64,000 bases of DNA from Myrica gale. Taxonomy: Eukaryota > Streptophyta > Magnoliopsida > Fagales > Myricaceae. Both the position numbers and the translations under genes were made by a program. Where the stretch lies: contig OZ005617.1 of assembly GCA_963930655.1 (NCBI GenBank), positions 2,110,501-2,174,500 on the forward strand, in the 5' to 3' direction. Within the stretch, counting starts at the first letter, position 1, and the number at the start of each line of letters is the position of its first letter. This document shows positions 1-13,200 of the stretch, one piece after another. The notes beneath the pieces are model-generated. The model was not told the origin of the DNA, did no database searches, and saw nothing but the letters and a program-made list of their open reading frames with translations.

Positions 1-511
1 GTGTTTGGTTCGTGGAAAAGTTTGAGATGGTTTTACGAATTGGGAAGAAAAGAAAGAATCTTGGGAACACAGTGCTTTGTAGAATGTGGGTTTTTTTTTT
101 TCTTTTTGGTTTCCTTCATTTTCTCAGTTACGAAACAGAGGCTTTCCGGTTAAAAGATTCAGAAACGGGTTATCTTTGCATGACGTGTTATCGAAGTAAT
201 ATTTTGGTGTGAGAAAATGAGACGCTGGTGCTGAAGCTCCCTCCATGTTAGCAATTTTGAGGCTAGATGATTTGTTACAAAAAGCTTAAGTTCGTCTGTT
301 ACAAACCAACATGACTCATTTTATTCTGTAGAGAAAATTTAGAGATTCCCGATTAAGCGAGTAAAACATGAAGGTTTGAGCTTTATTGAAACTTTGACTT
401 TAACTACTATAGCATATTGGGCGAAAAGAACTCAGAGTGCCTTCATGTCTTTGAATTTTGTGCACATGCAGAAGAAGTTGAATAATGCGGTGAAAATATT
501 TGATATTGCAG
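1..511 (+). other. Intron 1 of the tryptophan synthase beta gene (3' part)
   Basis: No exon of the beta chain can be read here. It ends in the acceptor TTGCAG at 506-511, directly before the first readable codon, GTA. The short open frames in it have no resemblance to a transit peptide or to the enzyme. Confidence 0.7.
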
Positions 512-2953
512 GTAGAACTGAAGGAGATCTTGAAAGACTATGTTGGAAGGGAGAGTCCTCTTTACTTTGCAGAGAGGCTAACTGAGCATTATAAGCGTCC
601 TAACGGTGAAGGACCGCACGTTTACCTTAAGAGAGAAGATCTGAACCACACTGGGGCTCACAAAATTAATAATGCTGTTGGCCAAGCTTTGCTTGCTAAG
701 CGTTTAGGAAAAAATCGGATCATTGCGGAAACTGGAGCTGGTCAGCACGGAGTTGCCACAGCAACTGTCTGTGCTAGGTTTGGTTTGCAGTGTGTCATTT
801 ATATGGGTGCACAAGATATGGAGAGGCAAGCACTTAATGTCTTCAGAATGCGGCTTCTTGGGGCTGAGGTTCGTTTGTCATAGTTGTCGTCCTTCAATTT
901 TACTTCTGATGTAGCCTAAATTGTGGATAGGCCATTCTTCTCTTTCATTTACTAGCATCTCTGCTTTTCATTTTCTCAATCCTCATAACCAAATCAAAGC
1001 TGTGTTGGAAGTTGAAAAAACCATGCATTACAATGACCTGCTGTTCTTACTGTATCGTTTGATGATTAAATGTATGCGACATTATTAGAACTTGATTATA
1101 TTGACCAGACATGTCGACATGATTTATTATTTGGAGAAAGCTACCTTGCTCCATGTTAAAATTCCATGAATTCTTTTCAATTGTTTTCAGGTTCTTGGTA
1201 CAGGAAGACTTCCTAATGTTGATACTTGCAGTATTTCCCCTAAGGGCTTAAATGTATTTTTTTTATGAACCTGTCATTAAGATGAACTTGGTTTTGCCAA
1301 TGTTGAATCATTAAGTTCTACGTTTTTATTTTCCCCATACAGGTTAGGGCAGTCCATTCTGGGACAGCTACTCTGAAAGATGCTACATCGGAAGCCATTA
1401 GGGACTGGGTGACTAATGTAGAGACGACACATTATATTTTGGGTTCTGTTGCTGGGCCACATCCATACCCCATGATGGTCCGAGAGTTCCATGCGGTAAT
1501 TGGCAAAGAAACCAGAAAGCAAGCAATGGAAAAATGGGGAGGGAAACCAGACATTCTTGTAGCATGCGTTGGTGGAGGTTCAAATGCCATGGGGCTCTTC
1601 CATGAGTTTGTTGATGACAAAGAAGTTAGGTTGATTGGTGTCGAAGCTGCAGGGTTTGGAGTGGACAGTGGTAAGCATGCTGCCACTTTGACAAAAGGGG
1701 AAGTTGGCGTTTTGCATGGAGCTATGAGCTATTTATTACAGGATGAAGACGGACAGATAGTTGAACCCCATTCCATAAGTGCGGGGTAAGACAAGTAATT
1801 AGTCTTTCAATTATCACCACTGGTGTGGCTTTATATTGTGCTCTTACTAATTGTGCAAGATTTCTATGGCTATAGCCTGGATTATCCTGGGGTTGGACCA
1901 GAGCACAGCTATTTGAAAGATACAGGACGTGCTGAATATCATCATATCACTGATGAGGAAGCATTGGAAGGTATACCGGCGATTTTTTGTTTTCTGCTTT
2001 GTTTCTGTTGTTTTTTGTGTGGTGTTTTTTTGGGTTGGGGGGGGGGGGTTGGGGGGTGGTTAATGACTAGCAATGTGTTTGTATGCACAAAACACAAAAG
2101 AATAACAATATGCTTGTTCATGTGATGTTCTACATTGCTGTGGGAGTCTGTCCAGTATTTTATGTTTTTTGTGTATAAGATAATTATTTGAAGCATGACC
2201 TACAAGCATTTTGCAGCACTGTTACCTGAGTAAATCTTTTTTTTTTCGAAACTAAATCTCAATTGCTTATCTACTATGTTTATTTTATACTGTGCATCTA
2301 CATAAATGGGTTATTTTCAGAAGATGTGTCGAAGATGGTTAAGAAGTTGGATAACAGATGTTCTCTAATGCAGGGATTGTACCATAAAATTTCTCTAGCT
2401 TGTTGGACAGTAATCTTAATAGTCCAGTAGAATCATATGAACCTTGAGGAGAATGTTAGGCCACCCCTCTTGTAATTGTGTTAAATTCTGCTCTATGACA
2501 GTCCCAGGAAAATGCGATACCATGGACCTGAAACTGAATGGTCTTTTTCCTGTTTTCCAACTAATGATGAGGCTCTTAATGCTGTTATTAAGGTGATATA
2601 AGAGGTTCTATCTCTCTTTTTATTAGAAAAAGAAGAAATATATACGAGGTTCAATCATCATGAACAAAAGCTTCTATCAGTCGCTTCCATATTGTCCAAG
2701 GTTGAAGCTGCTCTTAGAAACCACCTTTATGCCCCCCTCAACTTTTTTCCTTTTATGGTTTCTTTTGGTATTTGCAGCTTTCAAGAGATTGTCGCGTCTC
2801 GAGGGCATAATCCCAGCTTTAGAGACGTCTCATGCATTGGCTTACTTGGAGCAGCTGTGCCCTACTCTCCCGAATGGAACTAAGGTTGTTCTTAATTGCA
2901 GCGGCAGAGGGGATAAGGACGTTGAAACTGTTATCAAGCATTTGCAGATCTGA
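512..2953 (+). CDS. TSB: Tryptophan synthase beta chain, plastid form (3' part, exons 2-5)
   Basis: PLP enzyme that joins indole and serine in the last step of tryptophan synthesis in the plastid. Exons read: 512-868, 1343-1785, 1876-1970 and 2778-2953 (stop TGA), all GT-AG, giving 356 residues in one frame. The PLP lysine is visible in HTGAHKINN (lysine codon 662-664), followed by the ETGAGQHG segment. The phosphate-binding glycine loop GGGSNAMG is in the second exon shown. The C-terminus with SGRGDKD matches the plant beta-1 type. The first exon, with the transit peptide and protein N-terminus, is not in the window; 1-511 reads as intron. The product is therefore partial only because the window cuts it. 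The last intron (1971-2777) is long and holds a short decayed-looking open stretch. Family assignment is very secure; TSB1 versus TSB2 cannot be decided. Confidence 0.96.
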
Positions 2954-3463
2954 TGGTGTTCATGTTTGCCATTACAAATAAACTGAAGTCTGAAGAGCAT
3001 CTACATCTTTTTTACTTTTTACTTTTTCTTCTCTTTTTTTTTCGGTTGAGCTATTTGGAAAGATTGGTTTATATCGTGCGAGACCAAATTCAAGCCAATG
3101 AATCTCTTTTATTGCAAATCTTTCTTTTGTATGTGTAGTTCTCACTATGGGTTCCTTTTGGATTACTTTAGATGTTTTTGGGCATCTAGTGTTTGGAAGT
3201 TTGGCCACTATAAAATTTTGACATAATAAAATTATTACAATATAATATTTTTCTCTTCAAATAATTCATTTTTACTGTAATAACATGGCATTTGGGATCA
3301 AAATTTTAAGGTAAAATGTTAGGAGTTGGTAAAAACGGTGAAGAGATAATGAAAATATTGGTGAATAATCACTTTCATTTTATTTTTTTACAAATTTCCG
3401 ACAAAAGACTTGCTGCATTAATATTAATATTATTAGCTTGCTGTAATAATTAAAACTTTAAAA

Positions 3464-3570
3464 TTAAAAATAGGACCGCGGGTTTCAAAACCGAGGACTT
3501 TATTTTTTTTAGGTACAAAATCAAGGATTAAAAGTTAAAAAGAGTTTTAAAACCCAAGACCTATTTTTAA
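3464..3570. mobile_element. Palindromic MITE-like element, copy 1
   Basis: The left end reads TAAAAATAGGACC..GGGTTT and the right end AAACCCAAGACCTATTTTTA, forming imperfect terminal inverted repeats of about 20 bases. The inner part contains AGGACTTTATTTTT and TCAAGGATTAAAA. A second copy in the same orientation lies at 3984-4136. There is no coding capacity. The class is unknown and no clear target duplication was seen. Confidence 0.55.
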
Positions 3571-3596
3571 ATCAACAAGTGGTATAAATGAAATCT

Positions 3597-3922
3597 TTTT
3601 TTTATATATATATATAAATAAGCCAATCTCATTAGAAAAGTGAACACAGTACAAAGACTATACCGCAACCACTATTCTAAACAATCAAGAAAACTAACGA
3701 AATTAAGAAAATTAAGAAAGGGACAACCAAGCACCGAGTTCACCCAAGAAAACAGTAAAGACAACAACACACCCTACAACCTAACCAAGGACAAGGAACA
3801 ATCCTCAAAACATCTATTATTACGCTTATGCGAAAGGCACCACCAGATACAATGTGGAATCATTCTCCAAATAGCCTTAGCAAAAGGGTTTCTGAATATG
3901 CCAACACCTCATCACCAGATAC
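3597..3922 (-). mobile_element. 5'-truncated L1-type LINE (3' end of the reverse transcriptase ORF)
   Basis: The minus strand encodes the typical C-terminal tail of plant L1 polyproteins, with the segments HCIWWCL, KRNNRCFED and FSWVNSVLGCPFL, interrupted by stops. An A-rich tail (T-run with a TA tract, about 3597-3616 on the plus strand) marks its 3' end. It is flanked by the 10-base direct repeat AATGAAATCT at 3587-3596 and 3923-3932, a target-site duplication. It is dead: 5'-truncated and with broken frames. Confidence 0.75.
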
Positions 3923-3983
3923 AATGAAATCTATTTCTACTATTTTTAATTTTTTTGCTGATATGTTAATTAGACATGCTATA

Positions 3984-4136
3984 AATTAAAAATAGGACCT
4001 TGGGTTTCAAAATTTTATTTTTTTAGGTCCACGAGGACTTTATTTTTGTAGGTACAAATTCAAGGATTAAAAAGTAGGTACAAATTCAAAAAATTAAAAA
4101 AGTAAAAGAATTTTAAAACCCAAGACCTATTTTTAT
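3984..4136. mobile_element. Palindromic MITE-like element, copy 2
   Basis: Same terminal inverted repeats and internal motifs as 3464-3570 (AGGACTTTATTTTT, TCAAGGATTAAAAA, TTTTAAAACCCAAGACCTA) in the same orientation. It is longer by a partial internal duplication of GTAGGTACAAATTCAA. There is no coding capacity. Confidence 0.55.
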
Positions 4137-4962
4137 TGATGTGTTTAATGGATCCAAAGAAAGGAAAAAAAAATATATTAGACTAAATGCGTAAAATGCT
4201 AAAAAAAAATTATCCAACGGTACTAATAACATAATAGTAACGATAACCAATATTTGAAAATCGATTTAACCGAACCTACACCAGATTTAAACAGCCCTAA
4301 TTAATCCGGTAATAAATCTACAGGCAGCTAGTTTGTTTAACCCCAAGACCATCTGTAGAAAAATATAAAAAAACTAAGGACAAAAAGGTCTTTTAACCCT
4401 TTCATTAATACACGGCTACAGATTCAGCACCCATGGCACAACCCGACACAACATGAGATATTCGCACGTTGTTTTCTTTTTCTTCTTTCTGAGCTATCGG
4501 TTAACGATAGCCCACGTGGAAATGAACGCCACACTGTCAACTTGCGCCACCACTGTTGGCAAAGATCTCCACCAGTTCCATTCTCCATACCCCACATAAT
4601 ATAATCCAATCAACTTGGAAAACAAATCGAAGCACAAATTCTAATTAATTTAATTTTCCTCAAAAAAACAGACAAGGTTAAGCATAATCCTTGTTTATTA
4701 GAGAAAAATCTCACTCCACCTAATAATTCTTTAAAAAAACAAGGAAATCAGATTACCCGTATATCAATTATGTTGTCTCTAGCTACTTATTATTGTTATC
4801 TACAACAAGACAACCTGTTGATTCGTCCTAATAAAATTAGGAAGAGAAAAAGCAACTCTTAATCAGCGCCTCCACAGGAGCAGATCTTGGTTGGCACCGC
4901 CGCGCTCTTCCATCCTTTATCCCGCTACTTAAATGAATCTAAATCTCAGAAACCCCGGCGTC

Positions 4963-7900
4963 TTACTGCTTCGCCTGCGAAATCAATGATTAAAATTAAG
5001 TGATTTCTAATCTCTAATGTAAATGAAAACACTAAGAGCATATTCCCCTCTGAGGTAATGCCACTGTCATCTTGGACCAAAAGCATCCTCCCCACTTTTA
5101 AAAGAGGAATATTTGAAGGCATATCCTAAGTTAATTACTATATTGGATGGCAGGACATATATTCACCTAACCCCAAATCAACCAAAGATTGGTAGCTAAG
5201 ACCCCACTTAACCAGAATCCTTCCATCACCCCACCTAACCAAAGCATCTGAAACCAGCCTGTACTGCAGGTAAATGATCAACCTCCTCCATGCTTCAACT
5301 GATTGGCCAAACGCCTAGTAAGGCTCCAGAACTACTCTGGATTGGAGACATGGTTCCACCTAACCTTCATCCCAAACACTTCCATGCATCCAGAAGTAGG
5401 TAACTACCACAATAATAGGGGATGCATTTTTCTATTATGGGCTCCTGTACAAACTACTATTTCAGTGAAAAAAGGCAAAAGAAAAGATCGTTAACAAGTC
5501 TGATGCAAAGTTCCAAATAGGATGAACGTAGAAAAGTTCCAAATTTTGTCCAAATCGCAATTAGCCAGTTTGGACCAAAGTGAGGTAGACAGAAGTATAG
5601 TAGTATTTCACCACAGTAAAGCTATTACTCAATAATGAATAATCATGCTCAACCCATAAAGAGAACAAGGAAATACCTGGGAATACAAGAAGGTTCCAAG
5701 GATTGCAATGGCAGCTCCAAGAGCGTTGATGGGCTGGACTGGCGTGTGGAAGATGATGATTGAGGAGACAATGACAGATATACGTTTCATGGTGTTTCCA
5801 ATGCTAAATGTCAAAGGAGAGATCTGATCCAGGGACATGTAGGACACCTGGTTGTAGAGATGATAAAACACACTCTGGGCTGCCATCCACCTATCGTGTA
5901 AAATTGACAGGCACAATTAGTAAACAGCACGGGACAAGGAAAAGGTAATGAACACGTACGTTGTGTCCAACACCCTCAATCAAAAATCAAGTATGATAAT
6001 GATTCTTAAAAACACCACAAATTTACTAGTATCTGATACTTTGATTGGATGACTGGATGAGTACAGTAAACAAAATAGGGCACCAAAATAATGCAAACTT
6101 CAAGTCCTGGAATACTTAGTAGAGTCCTACATAACCTGTATGCTATTCCACAGAACCATCTGCAGCACACATGCGTGGGGAATACATGAAACAGTTTTGC
6201 AACTTTTACCATGCCAAACACTTTTTGTTTCACCGCCAAATAACTATGTTGTTTGTTTTTCCTTCCCTTCATCTCAGTTTCTGGTAATCATTCAACATAA
6301 GACCTATCATGGTCCCACCCCACATTTACCACCTGAGCTGAAGCCTGAAGGCTAAAAAACTAAGCTTTTCTTTTAGGATAATTAGAATAATACATTCGAA
6401 ATCAGGCATTTAGGTGAACTGTTCCAATGTCATTCTTTAGTGCACCGCCGCAGGGCCACTAAATTCTCTATTGAAAACAGCACGTGAATAGTTGCAATAA
6501 AACCTATAGAAGCCCATATGTTAAATCTCAAAAGCTGGTTCACAGTATTCTAGTTAATCTGGACGGAGGTACTAAAAAACAAAAATGAAGTAGTCACCTA
6601 AGTGAATCGAGAATACTTGTTACTTGCAAGAATTAATTTACAATCCACCTCTACAATCTAGCATGAAAAACATAGACAAAGAGACGAAGTAGAATGCATC
6701 AATGCAACCAAACAGGAGGATATTAAAATTGGCGTTGTCATGTAATTACCATATCAACCGGGGTCCAATTTGAGACATTGCTGTTTGAAAACCAGCTGCC
6801 CACATTTGTGGTCCCTCCACAGCAATAGCAAACGGTGTGAGAATTACAAGGGATAACATAGACAGACAAGCATAATAGTTCATTCCGCTAACGGACTTTC
6901 CTTTCATGCCCTTCTTTGAAAATATGTTGCGGAAGACAAATGCCAAATTTGATATCATGGCCCCCATAAAACCTGAAGCAGTAAAGTCAAGAATGCAAAT
7001 TCAGGGCCCTAAAAACAACCTTCAAACAAATCAAGAAAAATCTTAGTCCAATCCATATAACTCCTCTAGTGAAATATAATGTCATCAACCAAACAAGTAT
7101 GCTTTGACACCTCAAATTTAAGTCACTGGAAAAGGAAGAAAAATTATGGCTATGAAAAGCTGAAAGTTAAAACTTAACCTCCAAAGTTTTTTCTGACAAA
7201 ACTGGGGTAGCTAGGGAAATATATTTGATTGGAGTTGTCAAACTTAGACGACACAAAACTCGCCCTGACATTGCTTAAGTAAGCAAAAACTTGTATTCTC
7301 TGATGTCCCACAATAATAAAATCAGAATTCAATGTCTATCTTTGCATGCCTTTTCCGAGCAGCCATTCACAATGCCAAAAAATATCAGCAGAAAAAAAAA
7401 TAGATACAGGTAGGATATCATCATCAACAGAATATAGAACACTAAATTCAAGCAACTGACTAATCGCAAGACACTGAAGTTTCTTTTTACCGATCATGTT
7501 GAAGTTGAGCTCCGTCACAGCAGCAAGAGCACAACCACCGATAATTGGAAGAAGGGACAAGTAAACTTGTGCGGGGAAGCTCTCACCCAACAGGAACCTT
7601 GAAACCAATACACTGAAGGCAGGCTCACCACTCTTGATTATGTGGGTGAATGAAACTGCAACCTTTGACATACTCACAGTTGCCGCAACATGTCCAATTG
7701 TATGCGCCACAGCAACCTATTAAAAACATTCGGAGCAGTAACATCGCAATCCATTCCAAAGGCAAAGAATTTACGCATCGGAAAAAAAATCCAAGCCACG
7801 TGATAAGCCCTAGAAACACCCAAACCCGTCGTTGTTCGTTTGATAAAATACAGATACGAAAATGGAATAATAATTTATCATCTCAACTTTCATAGTTAGA

Positions 7901-8692
7901 AACCCCAGAACAAAAACCAACAAAAATGCACCAATTCAACAACTTTGCCAACTTGGGAAAATAAGTTAGTTTCCCTTGCAAGATTGAAAGCAAACAGCAT
8001 AAACACACAATAATTTTCTTTCTCTTTCTTTTTACTTTCTTGTCACCCAAACAACATGGTAGTTTTCGAAAATTTTTGATAGCACAAACATAATAAAGTG
8101 CTAAGACAACTACCAGATCACAATAGACAAACTTCATGTTCTTTCCTTTTTTACTCCACTTTTTCACCAATCACACAAAAGCAAAGTTTTCACTCACCGG
8201 AAACAGAGTCTTCCAGAACTCAAAATCGGTCTTTGGCGCCTCGGCGATCCTCAAGGTCCAGGAGATCAGCATCATGAGAGATCCACATGCGAGCGAGAGT
8301 GTCGAGGTCAGCCACGGGTACGGGTACGCATTCAGGACCTTCTTGTTATATATATTGAACACTACGTTCAAAGCCCACCACGTCGCGAAATAAACTCCGA
8401 TCTTCAACTTCTTCGCCGCCTCCGATTTGGCCTCCGGCTCGACCGGATTCGACCGGTCCGCTTCCTCGTAGGCCTCGCATTTGATGGAATCCCTCCGGGC
8501 TCTCAAACGCAGATTCTCAACCGAAGACACATGCAGAGGCTTCGAAACCGATACAGCAAGTCGCTGCGGTTTCTGAAGAGATGGCAGAAACAGCGAGGAT
8601 CGATGGATCGGCTGCGCCGGAGACCTCTTTCGGAGAAATAAATCGGATCCACTGAGCGTCGTCGCGACAGATTGTTTCGCAGAGCAAATCAT
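4963..8692 (-). CDS. GPT1: Plastid glucose-6-phosphate/phosphate translocator (GPT1-like)
   Basis: Inner-envelope antiporter that imports glucose-6-phosphate into non-green plastids in exchange for phosphate, feeding starch synthesis and the oxidative pentose phosphate pathway. Exons (minus): 8692-8198, 7716-7491, 6972-6750, 5890-5677 and 4974-4963; 1170 nt, 389 aa, close to the family's usual size. Residues 1 to about 85 are Ser/Arg-rich and acid-poor at first, as in a transit peptide. The membrane core starts near KKLKIGVYFATWWALNVV (94-111) and has several hydrophobic helices of the TPT family; AHTIGHVAATVSMSKVAVS and KSGEPAFSVLVSR lie in exon 2. The last exon codes only Ala-Lys-Gln-stop; its acceptor is TTTCGCAG. 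The start at 8692 is chosen because it opens the transit peptide; an upstream in-frame ATG exists but lies near the presumed TATA. GPT1 rather than PPT or XPT rests on close recall of the family. Confidence 0.93.
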
Positions 8693-8773
8693 GGCGTAAA
8701 AGCTAGAATTCTCCAAGGAAAAACCAACTGTGTTTTCTCGGTATTTCGCGAAACTGCAAAAACAGACCAGAAA

Positions 8774-8784
8774 ATATATATATA
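8774..8784 (-). promoter_or_regulatory. Presumed TATA box of the GPT gene
   Basis: The minus strand reads CTATATATATA about 80 bases upstream of the chosen start codon. With the usual 30-base spacing, transcription would begin near 8745-8750, leaving a short 5' UTR of about 55 bases. This is inferred from position only. Confidence 0.4.
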
Positions 8785-9874
8785 GTTTGAAAGCGAACAA
8801 TCAACTTAGAGAGTCAGAGACTCAGAGAGTCGAAAAGGGAAAGCCAAAACCTTTACGACTTCTGAAAAAATTTCAGAAGCTTTGGCTTTGACCTTAAACC
8901 CCGCTACGATCTTATGGAACTTTTCTACTTTTATAGACAACGATCAATACCATAAAAAAACCGATCTTCGAGTGATGATCTACAGATAGCTGTGACAAAC
9001 TATGCGAGTGATCTGTGGATGTTACCTATAAATAACTCTGAGAAAGCATGAGAGAGGACTTCTAGTTCTTTTCTTTTCTTTTTGGGTGGAGGGCTCAATG
9101 GGGTCGGTGAATATTTATGGCTTTTGAAGTCCCCAATGGGTTTTCTTCTCCGAAATCTCAGTCCAACTATGCTACCAAATATTCATGTGACTTGGTAGAT
9201 CCTTTTCTGCAATAAAAGTGTTTGATCAAACACTCCCTGTTGAATAGGTGAAAGGAAGTTGGTTTTAATAGGTTTGTCTATGCTGCTGTCATATGTAAAA
9301 CCTTGATGGCTGCAGGCACCAATAGCACCCGGCCACTTCATCTGGGTTATGGTCTCTCAGCTGTGATTTCACAGATCTATTGGAACCTTCAGAAGGTTAA
9401 ACTACATGGGGTCACTGTATGGGTTCTAATTGTGTCTCTCATGGACTTGGTCAAAAAGGAACACCAGCAGCTGAAGAGTTTTTAGGCTTCTAATATTGTT
9501 TTTTAATGAACAAAAAATTTATAAAAATTAATAAGGTTTTATTTATGCTAATATTTTTTCAAGTAATATATATTATATAATTACGTGACGATCTATCAAG
9601 ACTAATAAGACAAAAAGTTATTCTTCTATGCAGTGGCCAGCATTTTCTGTTTTGGTTAATCTAAACTATTCAGACAAATCTACCACTAAGGCACTAACAG
9701 AGGTCAAAATTCATCTAAATTTTTACATATTTTTAGAGTTAGAAAGATTATATTTATGCTTGTACTTGGACCAATTGGTACTTACTCTAAAAAGCCTATC
9801 AAAATATGTGAAAATCTATGTGCCCAATGAATTTTGGACTTGACATTACCTACTATAATATATCACGGCGTTTA

Positions 9875-10201
9875 AGGTGGTGTTTGTTTTAGGAAGTTTA
9901 GATGTTCGGTTTGAGTAAAAATGTAGGATTTTAGAGAAGTTGTGAATATTTATGTTGAATAGTATTTTATTGGTGTTTGTGTAAAGTGAAGAGATAAATG
10001 ATTTGATGAAATTGTTTAATAAAAAGTATTGTAGTTATGTGAAAAAGTATAGAGAAAAAATTTATGTTGAATAAAGAAGTAAAAAGTTGTTGGAGATTGT
10101 GTAAAATGTATTGGTGTTTGTGTTTGAATTCTGAATATGTTCGGTGGTAGTTTTGTATATGTATTTGAATCCTGAAAAAATTTAGGAAACAAACATAACC
10201 T
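9875..10201. mobile_element. MITE-like element with GTTTGTTT-type inverted termini
   Basis: The left end AGGTGGTGTTTGTTTTAGGA and the right end TTTAGGAAACAAACATAACCT form an imperfect terminal inverted repeat. The interior is AT-rich with repeated GTGTTTGTGT-type motifs. Related ends occur at 43403 and 58515. There is no coding potential. A hAT-like origin is a guess; no target duplication was confirmed. Confidence 0.4.
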
Positions 10202-13200
10202 TGGAGTTGTGGAAATGTTGGTTATTGAGGTTTGTGAAAAAATATAGATATTTTATGGAAAAATGAAGAGAGAGTAGATTTAATTGAATATTATCATATT
10301 ATTTTATAATTTAATGAAGAGAGAGACTATTTTATGTTTGTTTGGAAATTTTGAGGGGTGAAAATTTCCACCCCCAAACACCAATGGTAAAATCCTAATG
10401 GTTAAGGCTCTTAAGTAAAATTTTGAATATTAAATTACTTAGTTATTATGCCTTATATACAAAATGATAGAGATTGTCTCTAATTTTCGATAATTAATAC
10501 AGACAATATTAAATATTGTAAGATCTACATGTTGTGTCTAACTCTCTTTAAATATGGTCCTTTAATTCGGCAGTAAATTGAAAAGATCTTTTTAACCATT
10601 GGAGAGTTATATATACCTTTCAATGAAAATTAATGGTTACCAAATATAAGAATGTATTGAACAATGAAAACAAGTGGAATTAGGGGTGGTACTGGAATGA
10701 CCAATTCCGATTCCATTCTGGTACTCATCGAAATACAAATTTTTTTGTTCCGGTCCCTTTCCAGTATTTTACCGTAACGGACCCAGTTAGGCATGTGAGT
10801 TTTTTTGGGCCGAAATTTAGAAGATTTTTCAGTTATTCATCATAAATTATTAATAAATGCAAACATTCATCCTAAATCTAGGTTCTAAAATAAACATTCA
10901 AACATATGTTATACTTTATTTTGATTTTTTTTAATAAAAAATTTGGAACCAAAAATTCCAATGATTCTGTGTTAGAATGACTAGAGAGAAAGTGAGTGCA
11001 GGCAAAGTTCACTGAATTGAGTCTGATGAAATTATTTGTCCTTCTGATTGAAATTGGAGTAACCTTTCGAGTATGAGAGCCAAATTTGAGAATTTTTTTT
11101 TTCTTTTAAAGATTAGGGGAGGTAGTATATATGAGTTTTTTACACCAGAAAAGCAAAAAGGAAAAAGAAGAACATAAGCATATACTAGAGGAATATATTC
11201 CTAGGAAGCTGACTTTACAATTTATTTACTTTTTTTTTCTCTCTTTTTCAAGAAAACTTGACTTTACAATTGAAAAGAAAATAAAAAAGGTAGAGTACTA
11301 TATAAGCTGACCCAAAATGATTGTTTATGTATTCAATATATTAAAATTTATACATTTATAAACTCAATACGACAAAGAAATAAATATTTTTGCCAATATT
11401 TAACTTAGATGAATTGATGTATATGATATAATGGATTAGAATTCTCTCGAATATGCTGCTATTTGAATTGGAAGATCCAATTAAGAGAGAAATATAAAGT
11501 ACTTCTATGAATCCTACCATATTCAATACTTCTCGTATTTATTAATTATCGGGTAATGTAAACTCTACAATAATCTCTCTTTTAACATTAATTAAAAAGA
11601 TCTCTCCGACCTCTCCACTTTCAATTGAACATCCTACAATATTTAGTTTAGTACATCTAAAACGTGAAGCAAAATAGGGAGGGTATTAGCAGTAGAATAT
11701 CCTAAAAAACTTCCATGAATAGAGTATAGTAATTAATACATTTCCTTGTTTAAGAACCCTCTTGATTTTGTAAACAGATTAAGGCCTTCTTCTTCTTTGT
11801 TTTAAAATGTTTTAAGTAAATGAGATAATAATATAATTTTCAATAGGCCAAAACTTCTTCCCCTAATAGTATATAAATAGTTTTTCTTTAGTTCATTTCT
11901 TTTTTGGGCAAATTTGGTTGTATTAAGCATAGAATCAACCAGCATAAAAAAAAAAGGTATATGCCAAAAATATTCCAGCCGTCTAAAAGTACAGACCGAG
12001 TCTAGAATAGATCAGGCCGACAGAAAGAGCTTCTATAATTTATTTTTGATCGTTTGATTCACTGTACGTGCTTATGGAGAAAACTACCATCAACCATTGA
12101 ACCTATAAATTGTTTAGCAGCGACAAGTGACTTAAAAATACTTTCTTTCTTTTTTTTCTGGGCAAATGAATAATCATTTATTAACATTGGACAAATGAAT
12201 AATTACAGTAGGAGATACAGAGGAAAGGCATGGATGTCATGATAGAGCTGTCAATGCTTTAATAAGTATTTTTATTGGGCTTGTTTTTATGGGTAATTTC
12301 GATTGCATTAATTATCTTCCAATTCAATTTTAAGAATAAGATCCTATTAGGTTGTAGGGGTGTACAATCGTCGCGTCGGGTCCATATATGTGTACACATG
12401 TCCAGCTGGTCCAACCTGACACGATCATAATTGATATATGAGCCCGCTCGAATCCGACCCGATTGGGTCGAGTCGAGTTCGGTTTTTTTTTGTTGAAAAA
12501 ATTATGAATTTGTTGTTTGGATTATTTTTTAATTGGACGTGAAATGTGAACTCTTCTTTAATTCCCCATGAGCTCCAATAGATATTATTATTTTTACTAA
12601 ATGAGCTCCAACGGGCATTCAAGCGGGCTAACACCATACATACTTATAGGGCCAAGATTTAATGGGATATGCTTTTCTCCACACTTACGAATCATAAATG
12701 CAAAATCTCTACCACTTATAATACTAGAATATGTACATAAAAATCCAATGGCCAAATGAAACAAGCAGCAGACCCTCAACTTCAATACCAATTGACTAAA
12801 CTCGAGTGTATAAGAGTGAAATCCAAACAGAAGTCATCATATTGCCAGGAAACCGTAGCTTGAACTCCAGTGTTTGTGGTCTTCCTTAGACATCTCTTTA
12901 GAAATTAATGTTTTCATATAAGCTTTGCTAGATATCTTGTTGGTGTTTATAGGGCTAGTTTTTGCATTTTGTTGTTCAACCTGACATGTACATAGGGGTA
13001 CCATCAGTTTATGTTCAATTGCATGCAACAGAAAACATTTTGCATACAATAAAGATCAACAAGTCTTTATAACATTGATGAAAGCTAAGTAGCATGAACT
13101 CACCAGCAATGAATAAAACTGATTCTCCAAATTTATTTTTGGACTCGTTTTACCTACTGACAAGGAATAAAACCTGTAAGGCATATAGAAGACAGAGAAT

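Larger units (their letters stand above)
2954..4962. other. Intergenic region between TSB and GPT 3' ends (convergent genes)
   Basis: The TSB and GPT genes converge here, so the region holds both 3' UTRs. About 3000-3140 is probably TSB 3' UTR. From about 3190 the DNA is AT-rich and repetitive: two copies of a palindromic MITE and a truncated LINE, listed separately. The stretch 4140-4860 shows no gene or repeat that I can name. Confidence 0.6.

Noticed and set aside
5303-5494. Plus-strand ORF opposite the GPT gene.
   Set aside because: It is in the last GPT intron and shows no protein family features.
8693-8800. Upstream in-frame start for the GPT protein.
   Set aside because: It would add a hydrophobic segment before the transit peptide and begins above the presumed TATA box.
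9303-9485. Plus-strand ORF of 60 aa with a less AT-rich composition.
   Set aside because: No family resemblance, no splice context and no neighbouring exons.
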